Assembly (NCBI GenBank): GCA_030745835.1
Contig: JASLNU010000108.1
Coordinates: forward strand, 11,095 to 75,094
DNA length: 64,000 bases
DNA from: GCA-2687515 sp002687515
GTDB taxonomy: Bacteria; Pseudomonadota; Alphaproteobacteria; Rhodospirillales; UBA2165
Direction of reading: 5' to 3'
Part shown: positions 26,436 through 35,924 of the stretch, in pieces
Layout of the letters: each line of letters starts with the position of its first letter
Numbering within the stretch: the stretch's first letter is position 1
Notes under the pieces: generated by a model
Told to the model about the DNA's origin: nothing
Seen by the model: the letters and a program-made list of their open reading frames with translations, nothing else
Database searches by the model: none
Made by a program: the position numbers and the translations under genes

Positions 26436-27653
26436 CTAATCGGTGTCGAGATCATAGGCCGCATGCAACGCGCGCACGGCCAATTCCCCGTATTCCTCGG
26501 CAATCAGAACGCTGACCTTGATCTCGGACGTCGAGATTACCTGGATATTGATACCTTTCTCGGCCAGCGTCTGGAACATTTTCTGGGCGACCCCGGCATG
26601 GCTTCGCATGCCGACCCCGACCACCGAAATCTTGACCACGTCCGGATCCTGGACCAGCTGTTCGTAGCCGATATCGGCTTGGTTATTTTGCAATAGCCGC
26701 GCCGCCGATTGAAGATCGCCCTTGCCGACCGTGAAGGTCAGATCGGTTTTTCCGTCTTCCGATATGTTTTGCACGATCATATCCACATTGATGGCGGCAT
26801 CGGCGAGCGGGCCGAATATTCCCGCCGCGACGCCAGGCCTGTCGGCGACCCGAAGCAGGGTAATTTTGGCTTCGTCCTTGCTGTCGGAAATACCGCTTAC
26901 GATTTGCTGTTCCACGATTTCATCCTCTTTGACGACGAAGGTTCCGGGCGCGTCGGAAAACGCGGACCGCACCTGTAACCTTACGCCGTGGTTCATGGCC
27001 AATTCGACCGACCGCGTTTGCAACACATTCGATCCCAACGACGCCATTTCCAGCATTTCTTCATAGGTGACGGCGGCGAGCTTTTTCGCCTTGGCTACGA
27101 TCCTGGGATCGCTGGTGTAGATGCCATCGACATCGGTATAGATATCGCAGCGTTCGGCACCAAGCGCGCCGGCAAGCGCAACCGCCGTCAAGTCCGATCC
27201 GCCGCGGCCCAAAGTGGTGATCCGGCCATCCGGTCCAAGCCCTTGGAATCCGGACACGACGGCAACCTCGCCGCCGGTAAGGCGGCGTTCCAATTCGCCG
27301 GTTTCGATGCCGGTGATGCGCGCCTTGCCGTGAACGCCATCAGTGCGGATCGGAATCTGCCAGCCGAGCCAGGAGCGTGCCTGAACGCCCAAGGTTTGCA
27401 GCGCCAGCGCCATCAGACCGGCGTTGCTCTGCTCGCCGGTGGATACGATGACGTCGTATTCGCGGGCGTCGAACAGGCTGCCCATCTGGTCGGTAAGTTC
27501 GACCATCTGGTTGGTAACTCCGGCCATGGCCGATACTACGGCCACCACTTCGGCGCCGCGATCCGCTTCCGCCTTGATCCGGCCGGCCGCATTCTTGATG
27601 CGATCGATATCGGCGACCGAGGTGCCGCCGAATTTTACAACAATTCGTGCCAT
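26436..27653 (-). CDS. lysC: Aspartate kinase
   Basis: A 405-residue aspartokinase, first step of Lys/Thr/Met synthesis. The kinase domain opens with VVKFGGTSVAD and carries GFQGLGPDGRITTLGRGGSD. Two ACT domains follow from about residue 265 (ITLLRVADRPGVAAGIF; VVGVGMRSHAGVAQKMF), the seat of feedback control by lysine or threonine. Divergent from ubiG. Confidence 0.96.
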   Translation of the reverse strand: MARIVVKFGGTSVADIDRIKNAAGRIKAEADRGAEVVAVVSAMAGVTNQMVELTDQMGSLFDAREYDVIVSTGEQSNAGLMALALQTLGVQARSWLGWQIPIRTDGVHGKARITGIETGELERRLTGGEVAVVSGFQGLGPDGRITTLGRGGSDLTAVALAGALGAERCDIYTDVDGIYTSDPRIVAKAKKLAAVTYEEMLEMASLGSNVLQTRSVELAMNHGVRLQVRSAFSDAPGTFVVKEDEIVEQQIVSGISDSKDEAKITLLRVADRPGVAAGIFGPLADAAINVDMIVQNISEDGKTDLTFTVGKGDLQSAARLLQNNQADIGYEQLVQDPDVVKISVVGVGMRSHAGVAQKMFQTLAEKGINIQVISTSEIKVSVLIAEEYGELAVRALHAAYDLDTD

Positions 27654-27855
27654 ACCAACTCACCAAGCCAATGACGCGCCCGCATACCCCTTGATTTCTT
27701 TAAAGAGCATAAAAATGCCGCTCGGTGGAAGGCGATAAATCCAAAGAGCGGTCCGGATCCGAGTTGCCGAAGTGCGGGCGCGCGTATACATACTCTTTAT
27801 GCCTGTCCGATGGCAAGTGAAGGCGTCGGCGGCAGGTTATTCTCGAGGCACGGAA

Positions 27856-28623
27856 ATGAACCCGGCAGACCGCATTGAAGGCGCGCAATCCACCATATCC
27901 AGGGCCGAAGTGGACCATTTCGGCGAATTGGCGCGGCAATGGTGGGACTCTGAGGGGGATTTCAAGGCCCTGCATCGGATCAATCCGGCGCGCATCCGTT
28001 ATATCCGCGACCAGCTTTGCCTTCGTTTCGGACGCGATGCCGCCAGCCCTGATCCGCTATCGGGCCTCAAGGTCGTCGATATCGGCTGCGGCGGCGGCTT
28101 GATCACCGAGCCGCTGGCCCGTCTCGGCGCCGACGCCATGGGCATCGATGCTTCGCCGGACGCCATTGAAATCGCGCGCGCCCACGCCGACACAACCGGG
28201 CTTGCCGTCGCCTATGAAAACGCGGCGCCGGAAGACCTTGCCGCCAGAACCCAAGAATTCGATGCCGTGATTTCGATGGAGGTGATCGAGCACACCGATG
28301 ATCCGGGCGCCTTCATCAATGTCTCGGCCAAGTTGATCCGGCCGGGCGGCGTGTTTGTCGGCGCCACCCTCAATCGAACATTGAAATCACTGGCGCTCGG
28401 CAAGTTCGCCGCCGAATATGTGCTCGGTTGGGTGCCGCCGGGAACCCACGATTGGAGCAAATTCGTGCGCCCCTCGGAATTCGCCGGTTATCTTCGCCGC
28501 GCCGGGCTCGATGTCCTGGATTTAAAGGGGCTTTCATATGCGCCGCTGGACAATTCCTGGACGCTGTCGGGCGACCTCGGCGTGAATTACATGCTCACCG
28601 CCGCCAAACCCGGTGCCGCCTAA
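27856..28623 (+). CDS. ubiG: UbiG O-methyltransferase of ubiquinone synthesis
   Basis: A 255-residue SAM methyltransferase acting on both O-methylation steps of ubiquinone synthesis. Diagnostic blocks are the N-terminal VDHFGELARQWWD, FKALHRINPARIRYI, the SAM loop VDIGCGGGLITEPLARLGA, SMEVIEHTDDP and LNRTLKSLALGKFAAEYVLGWVPPGTHDW. I use the ATG at 27856, since 28 residues encoded upstream have no counterpart in the family. It converges with the DUF1178 gene. Confidence 0.95.
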   Translation: MNPADRIEGAQSTISRAEVDHFGELARQWWDSEGDFKALHRINPARIRYIRDQLCLRFGRDAASPDPLSGLKVVDIGCGGGLITEPLARLGADAMGIDASPDAIEIARAHADTTGLAVAYENAAPEDLAARTQEFDAVISMEVIEHTDDPGAFINVSAKLIRPGGVFVGATLNRTLKSLALGKFAAEYVLGWVPPGTHDWSKFVRPSEFAGYLRRAGLDVLDLKGLSYAPLDNSWTLSGDLGVNYMLTAAKPGAA

Positions 28624-28645
28624 AGAATCAATGATCGCAGAAAGT

Positions 28646-29104
28646 TTAAGAATCGCGGCGCGGTCCAAAAGGCAGGCGATGGACCGGAATATCCTCTTCC
28701 TCCAGCTCACTCGCTTCTTCCGATGTCGCTTCACCGTAGATGCCGCGTTCCTCGGTTTCGCCGTAGTGAATGGCGCGCGCCTCGTCGGCGAACTTGTCGC
28801 CCACATAGTCGCAATTTTCCTCCACATGCTTGTGGACTTTTTTCATTGCGGTCAGGATTTCACGCGCCACTTCGCGGGCGCGGTCCTCGGCGGGCGATTT
28901 CGGCGCCTCTGATTTTGCCGATCCCGATTTCGACAGGCCCGATTTCGACACGCGCGGCGCCATCGGCGCCTTTTGGATAATGGTATCGGAACAGACCGGG
29001 CATTCCACCTCGCCGTGCTTGGCCTGGGTGTCATAGGTGGCGCCGTCCCGGAACCAGGCTTCGAAGTTATGCCCGTTCGCGCATCTCAATTCATAAAGGA
29101 TCAT
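28646..29104 (-). CDS. DUF1178 family protein
   Basis: A 152-residue protein with a zinc-ribbon-like N-terminus: LRCANGHNFEAWFRDG and ECPVCSD. A low-complexity Lys/Ser linker and a conserved helical part (AREILTAMKKVHKHVEENCDYVGDKFADEARAIHYGE) follow. This is DUF1178, common in Proteobacteria and often near ubiG or lysC. Role unknown; metal binding is likely from the Cys pairs. Confidence 0.9.
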   Translation of the reverse strand: MILYELRCANGHNFEAWFRDGATYDTQAKHGEVECPVCSDTIIQKAPMAPRVSKSGLSKSGSAKSEAPKSPAEDRAREVAREILTAMKKVHKHVEENCDYVGDKFADEARAIHYGETEERGIYGEATSEEASELEEEDIPVHRLPFGPRRDS

Positions 29105-29220
29105 GTCCGCATACTCGCGATATTCTTGTGGTTGTTCCGCTTACTCTCATTTATCCCAATATGGGGTGTTTGCCAAGTATTTGCGACATAGACATCATCT
29201 TCCGTTAACATCGGATTGCC

Positions 29221-29775
29221 ATGACCGAATTGCTGGCCTTGGGCGAACCGGCGGATTGGGTCCGGCGGTTTCTGCATTTGATACCCGCCGGCGGCACGGT
29301 GCTCGATCTTGCGGCGGGCCGGGGGCGCCATGCGCGGCTGCTGCTCGACGCCGGATTGGGCGTTATCGCCGCCGATCGCGATGCGGATCGGCTCGCCAAT
29401 CTTTCGGGCCATGGACGCCTGCAAGTCATCGAGGCGGACTTCGAGACGGAAGATTGGCCTTTCGCCGCCGGCCTTTTTGCCGGGATCGTCGTCGTCAACT
29501 ATCTGCATCGGCCCTTGTTCGGCCATTTGACCGATGCCTTGCAAGACGGCGGCGTGCTGATCTATCAGACCTTCGCCGAAGGCAACGAAGCGCATGGCCG
29601 GCCGAAAAACCCCGACTTCCTCTTAAAACCCGGTGAATTGCTTGCTAGCTTCGCGCCGGCGCTGTCCGTCGTCGCCTACGAACACGGGATCATCCACCGG
29701 CCCCGTCCCGCCGTGGTGCAACGCCTGTGCGCGGTCAAATCGCCGGCGCCGCAATCGCTCGGTGACGGCGCCTAG
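29221..29775 (+). CDS. Class I SAM-dependent methyltransferase
   Basis: A 184-residue Rossmann-fold methyltransferase: motif I LDLAAGRGRHARLLLDAG, motif II with the acidic ADRDAD, VVVNYLHRPLF (motif IV) and the ALQDGGVLIYQTF strand. It resembles TehB/tellurite-type small methyltransferases. The substrate is unknown. It stands alone between the DUF1178 gene and the convergent deacetylase, which ends 3 bp after it. Confidence 0.8.
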   Translation: MTELLALGEPADWVRRFLHLIPAGGTVLDLAAGRGRHARLLLDAGLGVIAADRDADRLANLSGHGRLQVIEADFETEDWPFAAGLFAGIVVVNYLHRPLFGHLTDALQDGGVLIYQTFAEGNEAHGRPKNPDFLLKPGELLASFAPALSVVAYEHGIIHRPRPAVVQRLCAVKSPAPQSLGDGA

Positions 29776-29778
29776 CGA

Positions 29779-30651
29779 TTACCCGGCCGCCCGCTGGCTC
29801 CGATACCAATCGGCGATTTCGGCGCCGGTCGTCAGCCAGACCTTGTCGTGGCCGGTGATATGGGCGAGGGCCATATCCAGATATTTGCTGCGGAAGGCAT
29901 GGCCGATCAGGAACGGATGCAGGGCGATGGCCATGATGCGCCCGTTGGCTTCGCCGTCGGCATACATGACATCGAATTGATCGACGATGGTTTGATAGAA
30001 TTGTTCGGCGCTCCATCCCCGATCGACGAAGGCGGGAATGTCGTTCACTTCGATGGAATAGGGAACCGACAGAAGCCGCCCCGACTTGACGTTCAATTCG
30101 TGTGGTTGTTCGTCATTCACCCAATCGCCCACATAATCGAACCCGACCTCGGCCAGAATATCGGGCGTATTGAAGGTTTCGGTCAGCGCCGGTCCCAGCC
30201 AGCCGCGCGGCTTGGTCCCGGTGTGGGTCTCGATGGTCGAGTAGACCTCGCCGAGGATGGCGCGCTCTTCCGCTTCCTCGAGGCCGGTGATCATTTCCGA
30301 ATTGTTGCGCCCATGCCCCATCCATTCCCAGCCGAGCTCGTTTCCCGCCTCGATGATGCGTGGATAATGGTGGCAGACATCTGAATTCAGGGCCACCGTG
30401 CCCTTGATGCCGTGTTTTTCCATCACCTCCATCAATCGCCAGATGCCGACACGGACGCCGAAATCACGCCAGGCGTAATTGAGCACATCGGGAACGCAGT
30501 TAACGGTGACAGAGGTGATCGAGGTGGCGGGACGATCCACCAGGAAATGCTCGATATTAGGAATAACCCAAAGCCCCACATGGGCACCGCCCGGCAGTTT
30601 CAGCGGCGGCCGGTCTACGATCGCCGAATATTCGAACCTGCCATGTCCCAT
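29779..30651 (-). CDS. PuuE/polysaccharide-deacetylase family protein
   Basis: A 290-residue NodB-fold protein of the PuuE (cofactor-independent allantoinase) branch: VGIWRLMEVMEKHGIKGTVALNSDV, WEWMGHGRNNS, GWLGPALTETFNTPDILAEVGFDYVGDWVNDEQPH and IALHPFLIGHAFR. The family hydrolyses cyclic amides or N-acetyl groups. The ATG at 30651 is preferred over one 14 codons upstream because of the poly-G/GGGGG stretch and conserved start. It follows an isochorismatase-fold amidase, which makes a two-step ureide or amide pathway plausible. Confidence 0.82.
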   Translation of the reverse strand: MGHGRFEYSAIVDRPPLKLPGGAHVGLWVIPNIEHFLVDRPATSITSVTVNCVPDVLNYAWRDFGVRVGIWRLMEVMEKHGIKGTVALNSDVCHHYPRIIEAGNELGWEWMGHGRNNSEMITGLEEAEERAILGEVYSTIETHTGTKPRGWLGPALTETFNTPDILAEVGFDYVGDWVNDEQPHELNVKSGRLLSVPYSIEVNDIPAFVDRGWSAEQFYQTIVDQFDVMYADGEANGRIMAIALHPFLIGHAFRSKYLDMALAHITGHDKVWLTTGAEIADWYRSQRAAG

Positions 30652-30689
30652 CACGCCCCCCCCTTTTTCCTTTTGCGTGCCCGGTCCGT

Positions 30690-31340
30690 TCAATCGCCGC
30701 GATTATCGCCGATGGACTTCAAATAACCGAGCGCATCTACGGCATCGACCACATCTGCATATTTTGCGTCGAGATCAAAGAGGCTTTGATCGTGGGCGGC
30801 GGCCGACCTGTCGCCGACCGCCTGGCGCACCACCATCGGCCGGAACCCGGACTGCACGGCATCGACGGCGGTGGCGCGCACGCAGCCCGACGTGGTGCAG
30901 CCGGTAATGATTAATGTATCCACCTTGCGCGAGGTCAGTTGCGGCACCAGATCGGTGCCGAAAAAGCAGGACGCGTATTTCTTTTTCAATAGCGTGTCGC
31001 CGGGGCGCACCTCGAGGCGTTGGTCCACTTCGACGCTGGAGGTTCCGGCCATCAAGGTTTCCGTGCCCTTCATCTTCATGGCCCAAATGCCGGCGTCGCG
31101 CAGATCGTCGTAATCGTAGGAAACGGTGGAGAAAAAAACGGGAATGCCGCGCTCGTGGGCGGTGTCAAGAAGCGGCGTCAGGACTTCGATCTGATCGTCC
31201 AGCGGCGCCCCCAACGCCATGTCGGGATCGGTGAAGGCGTTGATCATATCGATGATGATCAGCGCCGGGCGCGCGCCATAGCCGATGCGCAGCCCGAATC
31301 CGCGTTGCCGGAAAAACTCCTCGTCGCTTTGGTCGGCCAT
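30690..31340 (-). CDS. Isochorismatase-fold cysteine hydrolase (N-carbamoylsarcosine amidase type)
   Basis: A 216-residue cysteine hydrolase. The Asp-Lys-Cys triad is complete: Asp in ALIIIDMINAF, Lys in LLKKKYASCFFGT and Cys in TGCTTSGCVRATAVDA. The last motif is typical of N-carbamoylsarcosine amidase and ureidoacrylate-type amidases. GGGGGA precedes the ATG. Being upstream of a PuuE-like deacetylase, it could remove a carbamoyl or amide group from its product or substrate (inference). Confidence 0.85.
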   Translation of the reverse strand: MADQSDEEFFRQRGFGLRIGYGARPALIIIDMINAFTDPDMALGAPLDDQIEVLTPLLDTAHERGIPVFFSTVSYDYDDLRDAGIWAMKMKGTETLMAGTSSVEVDQRLEVRPGDTLLKKKYASCFFGTDLVPQLTSRKVDTLIITGCTTSGCVRATAVDAVQSGFRPMVVRQAVGDRSAAAHDQSLFDLDAKYADVVDAVDALGYLKSIGDNRGD

Positions 31341-31392
31341 GCTAATTCCCCCACGGGTCTAACCGTCATCTACGAACTAGTGGCTAAAGTTA

Positions 31393-33093
31393 TTAATGAT
31401 CGCCGGTATCGGGCTTGCCCTTTTCAGACGCCTCGAGCATGCCCTCGGCGGCACCGGCGATGCCATTATCGACCGTGAATCCAAGTTCTTCTCCGATCCG
31501 TTTCAAGGCCGGAAACTGCACCGCCATATCGAGGATGGAATCAATCGCCTGATTGATCACCGGCTTGTCACCGCCCGATCCGGCGCCGTCGCCCGAGCCC
31601 CCGTCCGATCCTTGACCCGGCCTGCTGCCAAGGCCGGTCACATGGTGGATTTTGATGGAATCGATTTTTTCCGCCGGTTTGACCATCTCAGCCAAAATCT
31701 TCGGCAACGCATCCAGGCGGTTCCGGTTCATACGCATGACGACCATCCGGTCGCTTATTGTGTTATCCGCTTCGTTGAGCGCGCGCTTGCCGTCCGCTTC
31801 GGCGATCATTTCGGCCTTTTTGGCTTCGGAGCGGGCATTCTGGGCGGCGGCATCGCCCTTGGCCAGAGCCAGCGCGGCGTTTGCCTTGTCGCCGGCGGCT
31901 TCCTGTTCCGCCTTGGCATTCATGCGGATGTGGGTGCCGGCGATTTCCGCTTCCTGCTGCGCTTCCAAGAGCGCCAGTTCCTTGCGCCGCTCGGCCTCGG
32001 TCAGACGCTTGACCGTGGATATCTGCTCCGATGCCTTGACCGCGTCGGCCATGATCAGATCGGCCACGGCGCGGGCCTTGTTGGTTTCCTGCGATTTCTG
32101 CGCCAGGGTGATCTGCCGGTCCTGATTGGCCACTTCGATATTCAACTCGTTGGCGATTTCGGCCTGGCGAACTTCCCGGTCCTTGGTAATTTCGGCTTCG
32201 CGGATGGTTTGTTCGCGGGCGATATCGGCGGTCCGGATATTCTGTTCCATCTCGATGCGGGCGTGGGCGGCTTCGCGCTCGCCATCCGCCTTGCGCCGCG
32301 CCACCTCGGCCAATTGGGCCGCCTTCAGGGATTCGATCTGTTGAACCTGGGATATTTCGGCTTCCTGTTCCTGCAGATCGATCTCCAGCCTTTGCCTTGC
32401 CGCTTCCATGGCGGCCCGGCGTACCGACACATCGGCATCGGCATCTATTTCGGCCCGGTCCTTCTTCGACTTGGCGACCACTTCGGCCAATCGGCGCATG
32501 CCGACCGCGTTGAAGGCGTTGTTTTCATCGAGCGCCGCAAACGGCGTCTGATCGAGCCCGGTGAGGGAAACCGAATCCAGCTCAAGGCCGTTGCGCGACA
32601 ATGTATCCGTAAGGCTGGACCCGACCTCAGCGACAAAGCCGCCACGGTTTTCGTGCAATTCGTCCATGGTCATGGTCGCCGCCACCGAGCGCACCGCGTC
32701 GATCAATTTACCCTCGATCAATTCGCCGAGCTGTTGCGATTGAAAGGTGCGGTTGCCGAGGGTTTGGGCGGCAAGGGAGATGCCGTCCTTGTCGGGTTTG
32801 ACGGAAACGTAAAACTCGGCCCCGACATCGACACGCATGCGATCCTTGGTTATCAGCGCCTGATCGCCGGAACGTTCCACATGCAGCCGCAAGGTCTGCA
32901 TATTTACGCGGCTGACTTCATGGAAATAGGGTACGGCGATGGTACCGCCGTCCATGATCACCTTGCGCCCGCCGACTCCGGTCTTGATCAGGCTGACTTC
33001 CCGCGTCGCCCGTTTATAGAACCGCGCCAATACGACAATGATAATCGCCAATACGATTACGGCAAAAATCACCCAACCCATTGCTTCAGACAT
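31393..33093 (-). CDS. Flotillin family protein
   Basis: A 566-residue membrane-scaffold protein: an N-terminal span (WVIFAVIVLAIIIVVLARFY), a PHB/SPFH domain (about 30-200, MRVDVGAEFYVSVKPD, LNRTF-like GNRTFQSQQLGELIEGKL), and a long Glu/Ala-rich coiled coil (210-460). A Gly/Ser-rich linker and a short C-terminal helix follow. Flotillins organise membrane microdomains. GAGGTGAGGATTAG precedes the ATG. The usual NfeD partner gene is not adjacent. The gene orientation matches the neighbours on both sides, but no functional link is evident. Confidence 0.92.
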   Translation of the reverse strand: MSEAMGWVIFAVIVLAIIIVVLARFYKRATREVSLIKTGVGGRKVIMDGGTIAVPYFHEVSRVNMQTLRLHVERSGDQALITKDRMRVDVGAEFYVSVKPDKDGISLAAQTLGNRTFQSQQLGELIEGKLIDAVRSVAATMTMDELHENRGGFVAEVGSSLTDTLSRNGLELDSVSLTGLDQTPFAALDENNAFNAVGMRRLAEVVAKSKKDRAEIDADADVSVRRAAMEAARQRLEIDLQEQEAEISQVQQIESLKAAQLAEVARRKADGEREAAHARIEMEQNIRTADIAREQTIREAEITKDREVRQAEIANELNIEVANQDRQITLAQKSQETNKARAVADLIMADAVKASEQISTVKRLTEAERRKELALLEAQQEAEIAGTHIRMNAKAEQEAAGDKANAALALAKGDAAAQNARSEAKKAEMIAEADGKRALNEADNTISDRMVVMRMNRNRLDALPKILAEMVKPAEKIDSIKIHHVTGLGSRPGQGSDGGSGDGAGSGGDKPVINQAIDSILDMAVQFPALKRIGEELGFTVDNGIAGAAEGMLEASEKGKPDTGDH

Positions 33094-33188
33094 CTCTAAT
33101 CCTCACCTCTTCTAGCGGTAGCGGAACCGAACTTCGGTTCAGCCGCTACGTTTCCTTGGCCATGTAAATTTACGCAACAATATTCCCG

Positions 33189-34649
33189 TTAAAAGCCAGG
33201 CGGAAAATTACGCCCGCCCCGTTCCAAAGTTATCCACCGTGTTTCGGTAAATGTTTCGGTGGCCCATCGCCCGCCGTGCCTGCCGACACCGGAAGCCTTG
33301 GAGCCGCCGAACGGCGCATGCGGCTCGTCGTTCACCGACGAGCAGTTGATGTGGCACATACCGGTTTCCAGCCGCCGGGCAATCCTCAAGCCCCGGTATT
33401 CGTCCCGCGTGATCACCCCTGACGAGAGGCCGTATTCGCTGTCGTTGGCGATGGCGATGGCATCATCGTCGGTCTTGAATGGGATGACGGGAATTACCGG
33501 CCCGAAATTTTCCTCCTGATAGATTTTCATATCCGGCGTAACGCCGAGCAAAATCGTCGGCTCGACAAAGCGGCCATCGATATTGCCGCCGAGCACCACC
33601 TCGGCGCCCTTGGCGACCGCATCCTCGATTTGGTCCCTGGATTTGGCGGCCTGCTTGTCGTTGATCAGCGGGCCGATGACATTGGCTTTGTCCTGGGTCG
33701 GATCGCCGACTTTCAATTTCGAGGCGCGCGCGACAAATCCCTTCAGGAATTCGTCGAAAATGGGTTCCTGCACCAGCACCTTCTCGACCGACATGCAAAT
33801 CTGCCCCTGGTGCATGAAGCTGCCGAAATTGGCGGCGCCGGTGGCCCGGTCCATATCGGCATCGTCACAGACGATCAGCGCGTCCTTGCCGCCCAGTTCC
33901 AGGCAGCATTTTTTCAAATGGGCGCCGGCGCGGGCGCCGATTTGGCGCCCGACCGCCGTCGAGCCGGTGAAGGATATGCCCTTGGTCAGCGGATTTTCGA
34001 TCAATTCGTCACCGACCTCGGCGACATTGTCCCTGGAGCAGGTCACCACATTCAACACGCCGGCGGGGATGCCGGCTTCCTCGAACACCTCGGCGAACAG
34101 AAGCCCGCCGCAATAGGGGGTTTCTTCCGACGGCTTGAGCACCACCGTATTGCCCGCCGCGATGGCGAAGGCGAGGCCGCGCGCCGTCAACAGGACCGGG
34201 AAGTTCCACGGGCTGATGACCGAAATCACACCCAGCGGCCGGCGCATGGCCATCGACAGCTTGCCCGAATCCGATGGAATGACCTCGCCGATCGGCGCGT
34301 AATTGGATGCCGCCGCCGCGTAGAATATCTCGGGCACATAGCCGGTTTCGAACATGCCTTTTCCGAACCAGCCGCCGCCTTCGCCTTGCAGCGCCTCGGT
34401 GATATCGGCCTGGCGCTTTTCGAAAACCTCGGCAATCTTGATCATGTGATGGGCGCGTTCGTTGAATTGCAGCGCCGACCAGTCATTGAAGGCCGCCTCG
34501 GCCGCATTGATGGCGGCGCGCGCTTCCATCCGTCCACCGTCCGGAATTTCGGCCCAGACCGAGCCGTCTGACGGATTAAGATCGGAAAAATTCCGGCCCG
34601 TCGACGACCACCTGCCGCCCACATACATACCGTCAAACATCTTATTCAT
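33189..34649 (-). CDS. Aldehyde dehydrogenase (vanillin/benzaldehyde dehydrogenase-like)
   Basis: A 486-residue NAD(P)-dependent ALDH. Visible are SPWNFPVLL, GSTAVGRQIGARAGAHLKKCCLELGGKDALIV with the general-base Glu, the nucleophile in HQGQICMSVEK, and QEENFGPVIPVIPF. The ELGGKDALIV...HQGQICMS arrangement matches vanillin and benzaldehyde dehydrogenases best. It could oxidise the aromatic aldehyde produced by the hydratase/lyase at 3.5 kb, though it lies 29 kb away. It directly follows the Liv-type importer operon by 126 bp, in the same direction. Confidence 0.85.
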   Translation of the reverse strand: MNKMFDGMYVGGRWSSTGRNFSDLNPSDGSVWAEIPDGGRMEARAAINAAEAAFNDWSALQFNERAHHMIKIAEVFEKRQADITEALQGEGGGWFGKGMFETGYVPEIFYAAAASNYAPIGEVIPSDSGKLSMAMRRPLGVISVISPWNFPVLLTARGLAFAIAAGNTVVLKPSEETPYCGGLLFAEVFEEAGIPAGVLNVVTCSRDNVAEVGDELIENPLTKGISFTGSTAVGRQIGARAGAHLKKCCLELGGKDALIVCDDADMDRATGAANFGSFMHQGQICMSVEKVLVQEPIFDEFLKGFVARASKLKVGDPTQDKANVIGPLINDKQAAKSRDQIEDAVAKGAEVVLGGNIDGRFVEPTILLGVTPDMKIYQEENFGPVIPVIPFKTDDDAIAIANDSEYGLSSGVITRDEYRGLRIARRLETGMCHINCSSVNDEPHAPFGGSKASGVGRHGGRWATETFTETRWITLERGGRNFPPGF

Positions 34650-34775
34650 CTTGCCCTCTTTTCACCCCAACGGGGCCTCCTGGTCTTGCCCGGATTGTTG
34701 CCTTCGGCGGCGGCGTTATTCAAACCTGGGTTTATTACAATCCTCGATATTTTGATAGGGTATCATGGCTTTCCA

Positions 34776-35924
34776 TCAGTGGCTGTATTTGTCGGCTTCG
34801 GAACTGGCGGGTCCGCCGCCGCCCACTGCATCGGCGGCGGCCTTTTCCATGCCCGCAAGCATGGCCTGTAACTCGGCGCTGGCGCTGGGCGCGGCGCGGT
34901 GTCTGGGCGCGGCGCGGTTTGGGGGCGGCGCGGGTTTGCTAATTTCGCCGGTTTCAACGGAACCGGGCACCGGTTGCGCCGGTGCCGCATCAGGGTGAAC
35001 CTTGCGGACATCGCGGACATGCTCCGATTGGATATGCGTCGCCTGGTCGACCAGATCGGCAATGCTGACCGGCAGCACCTCTTCCAGCCGCGTCCTGGCG
35101 CTGGCGCGGCTGCCGGCGGTAATCGCATAGGGGTTTTCCGCCGCCTCGGCGGCGGCCTCGGCAGTGGCTTCGTCGGGCGCAACGATTGGCCGGGCGGGCT
35201 TCCCGATCTTGGCGTCGGTGCCGCCGAGATAGGTGTTTATCACCGTTTGGTCCTTGGATAGCTCCTCGGCGCTGCCGGCGCCGGTGACATGGCCGTTGTC
35301 CAAGAGATAACCGCGATCGGCGATGGCCAGGCTTTGCTTGGCGTTCTGTTCCACCAGGAAAATGCCGACGCCGGTTTCCTTGACATCGGTCAGTGACCGG
35401 AAAAGCTCGCTGCACAACAGCGGCGACAGGCCCAACGACGGCTCGTCGAGCATCAGGATCGACGGGTGCGACATCATCGCCCGGCCGATGGCCACCATCT
35501 GCCTCTCGCCGCCGCTCATCGTGCGGACGGCTTGATTTTGGCGCTCACCGAGCCTCGGAAACAGGCTCAGAACGCGATCCAGATTTTCAGCCTCGTGCGG
35601 GCGCGCCCGCTCCGGATAGGCGCCCAGCAATAGATTCTCGCGCGCCGTCAGATCCGCGAATATGCCGCGGTCCTCCGGAACCGTCGCGATGCCGGCTTCG
35701 ACGATGTCGTCCGGCGATTTACCGGTGATGTCGATGCCATCCATAGTGATGACGCTGCCTTCCGCCGCCGGCGTCAGGCCGGCAATGGCCCGTAAAAAAG
35801 TGCTTTTGCCGGCGCCGTTGGCGCCGAGCATGACGACGATCTCGTTCTTGTCGACGGTAACCGATGCGCCGTCGAGCGCGTGGTGGCTCCCGTAAAAGAC
35901 CGAAACGTTCCGGGTTTCAAGCAT
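34776..35924 (-). CDS. livF: Liv-type ABC importer ATPase (LivF) with long C-terminal extension
   Basis: Residues 1-237 are a normal LivF: Walker A GANGAGKS, signature MSGGERQ, Walker B ILMLDEPSLGL, VEQNAKQSLAIADRGYLL. Residues 238-382 are extra: an Ala/Glu-rich stretch, EVLPVSIADLVDQATHIQSEHVRDVRKV, and a Pro/Ala-rich tail. LivF proteins usually stop near 235 residues. The start overlaps the end of livG by 8 bp. The extension may contact the membrane domain or a partner; nothing recognisable is seen in it. Confidence 0.9.
   Translation of the reverse strand: MLETRNVSVFYGSHHALDGASVTVDKNEIVVMLGANGAGKSTFLRAIAGLTPAAEGSVITMDGIDITGKSPDDIVEAGIATVPEDRGIFADLTARENLLLGAYPERARPHEAENLDRVLSLFPRLGERQNQAVRTMSGGERQMVAIGRAMMSHPSILMLDEPSLGLSPLLCSELFRSLTDVKETGVGIFLVEQNAKQSLAIADRGYLLDNGHVTGAGSAEELSKDQTVINTYLGGTDAKIGKPARPIVAPDEATAEAAAEAAENPYAITAGSRASARTRLEEVLPVSIADLVDQATHIQSEHVRDVRKVHPDAAPAQPVPGSVETGEISKPAPPPNRAAPRHRAAPSASAELQAMLAGMEKAAADAVGGGGPASSEADKYSH

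Noticed and set aside
31396..33099. A 567-codon open frame on the plus strand opposite the flotillin gene
   Set aside because: It lies exactly antisense to a gene with clear SPFH and coiled-coil features. Such mirrored frames arise from GC-rich, Glu/Ala-rich coding sequence. Its translation is His/Leu/Arg/Gly-rich with no recognisable domain.
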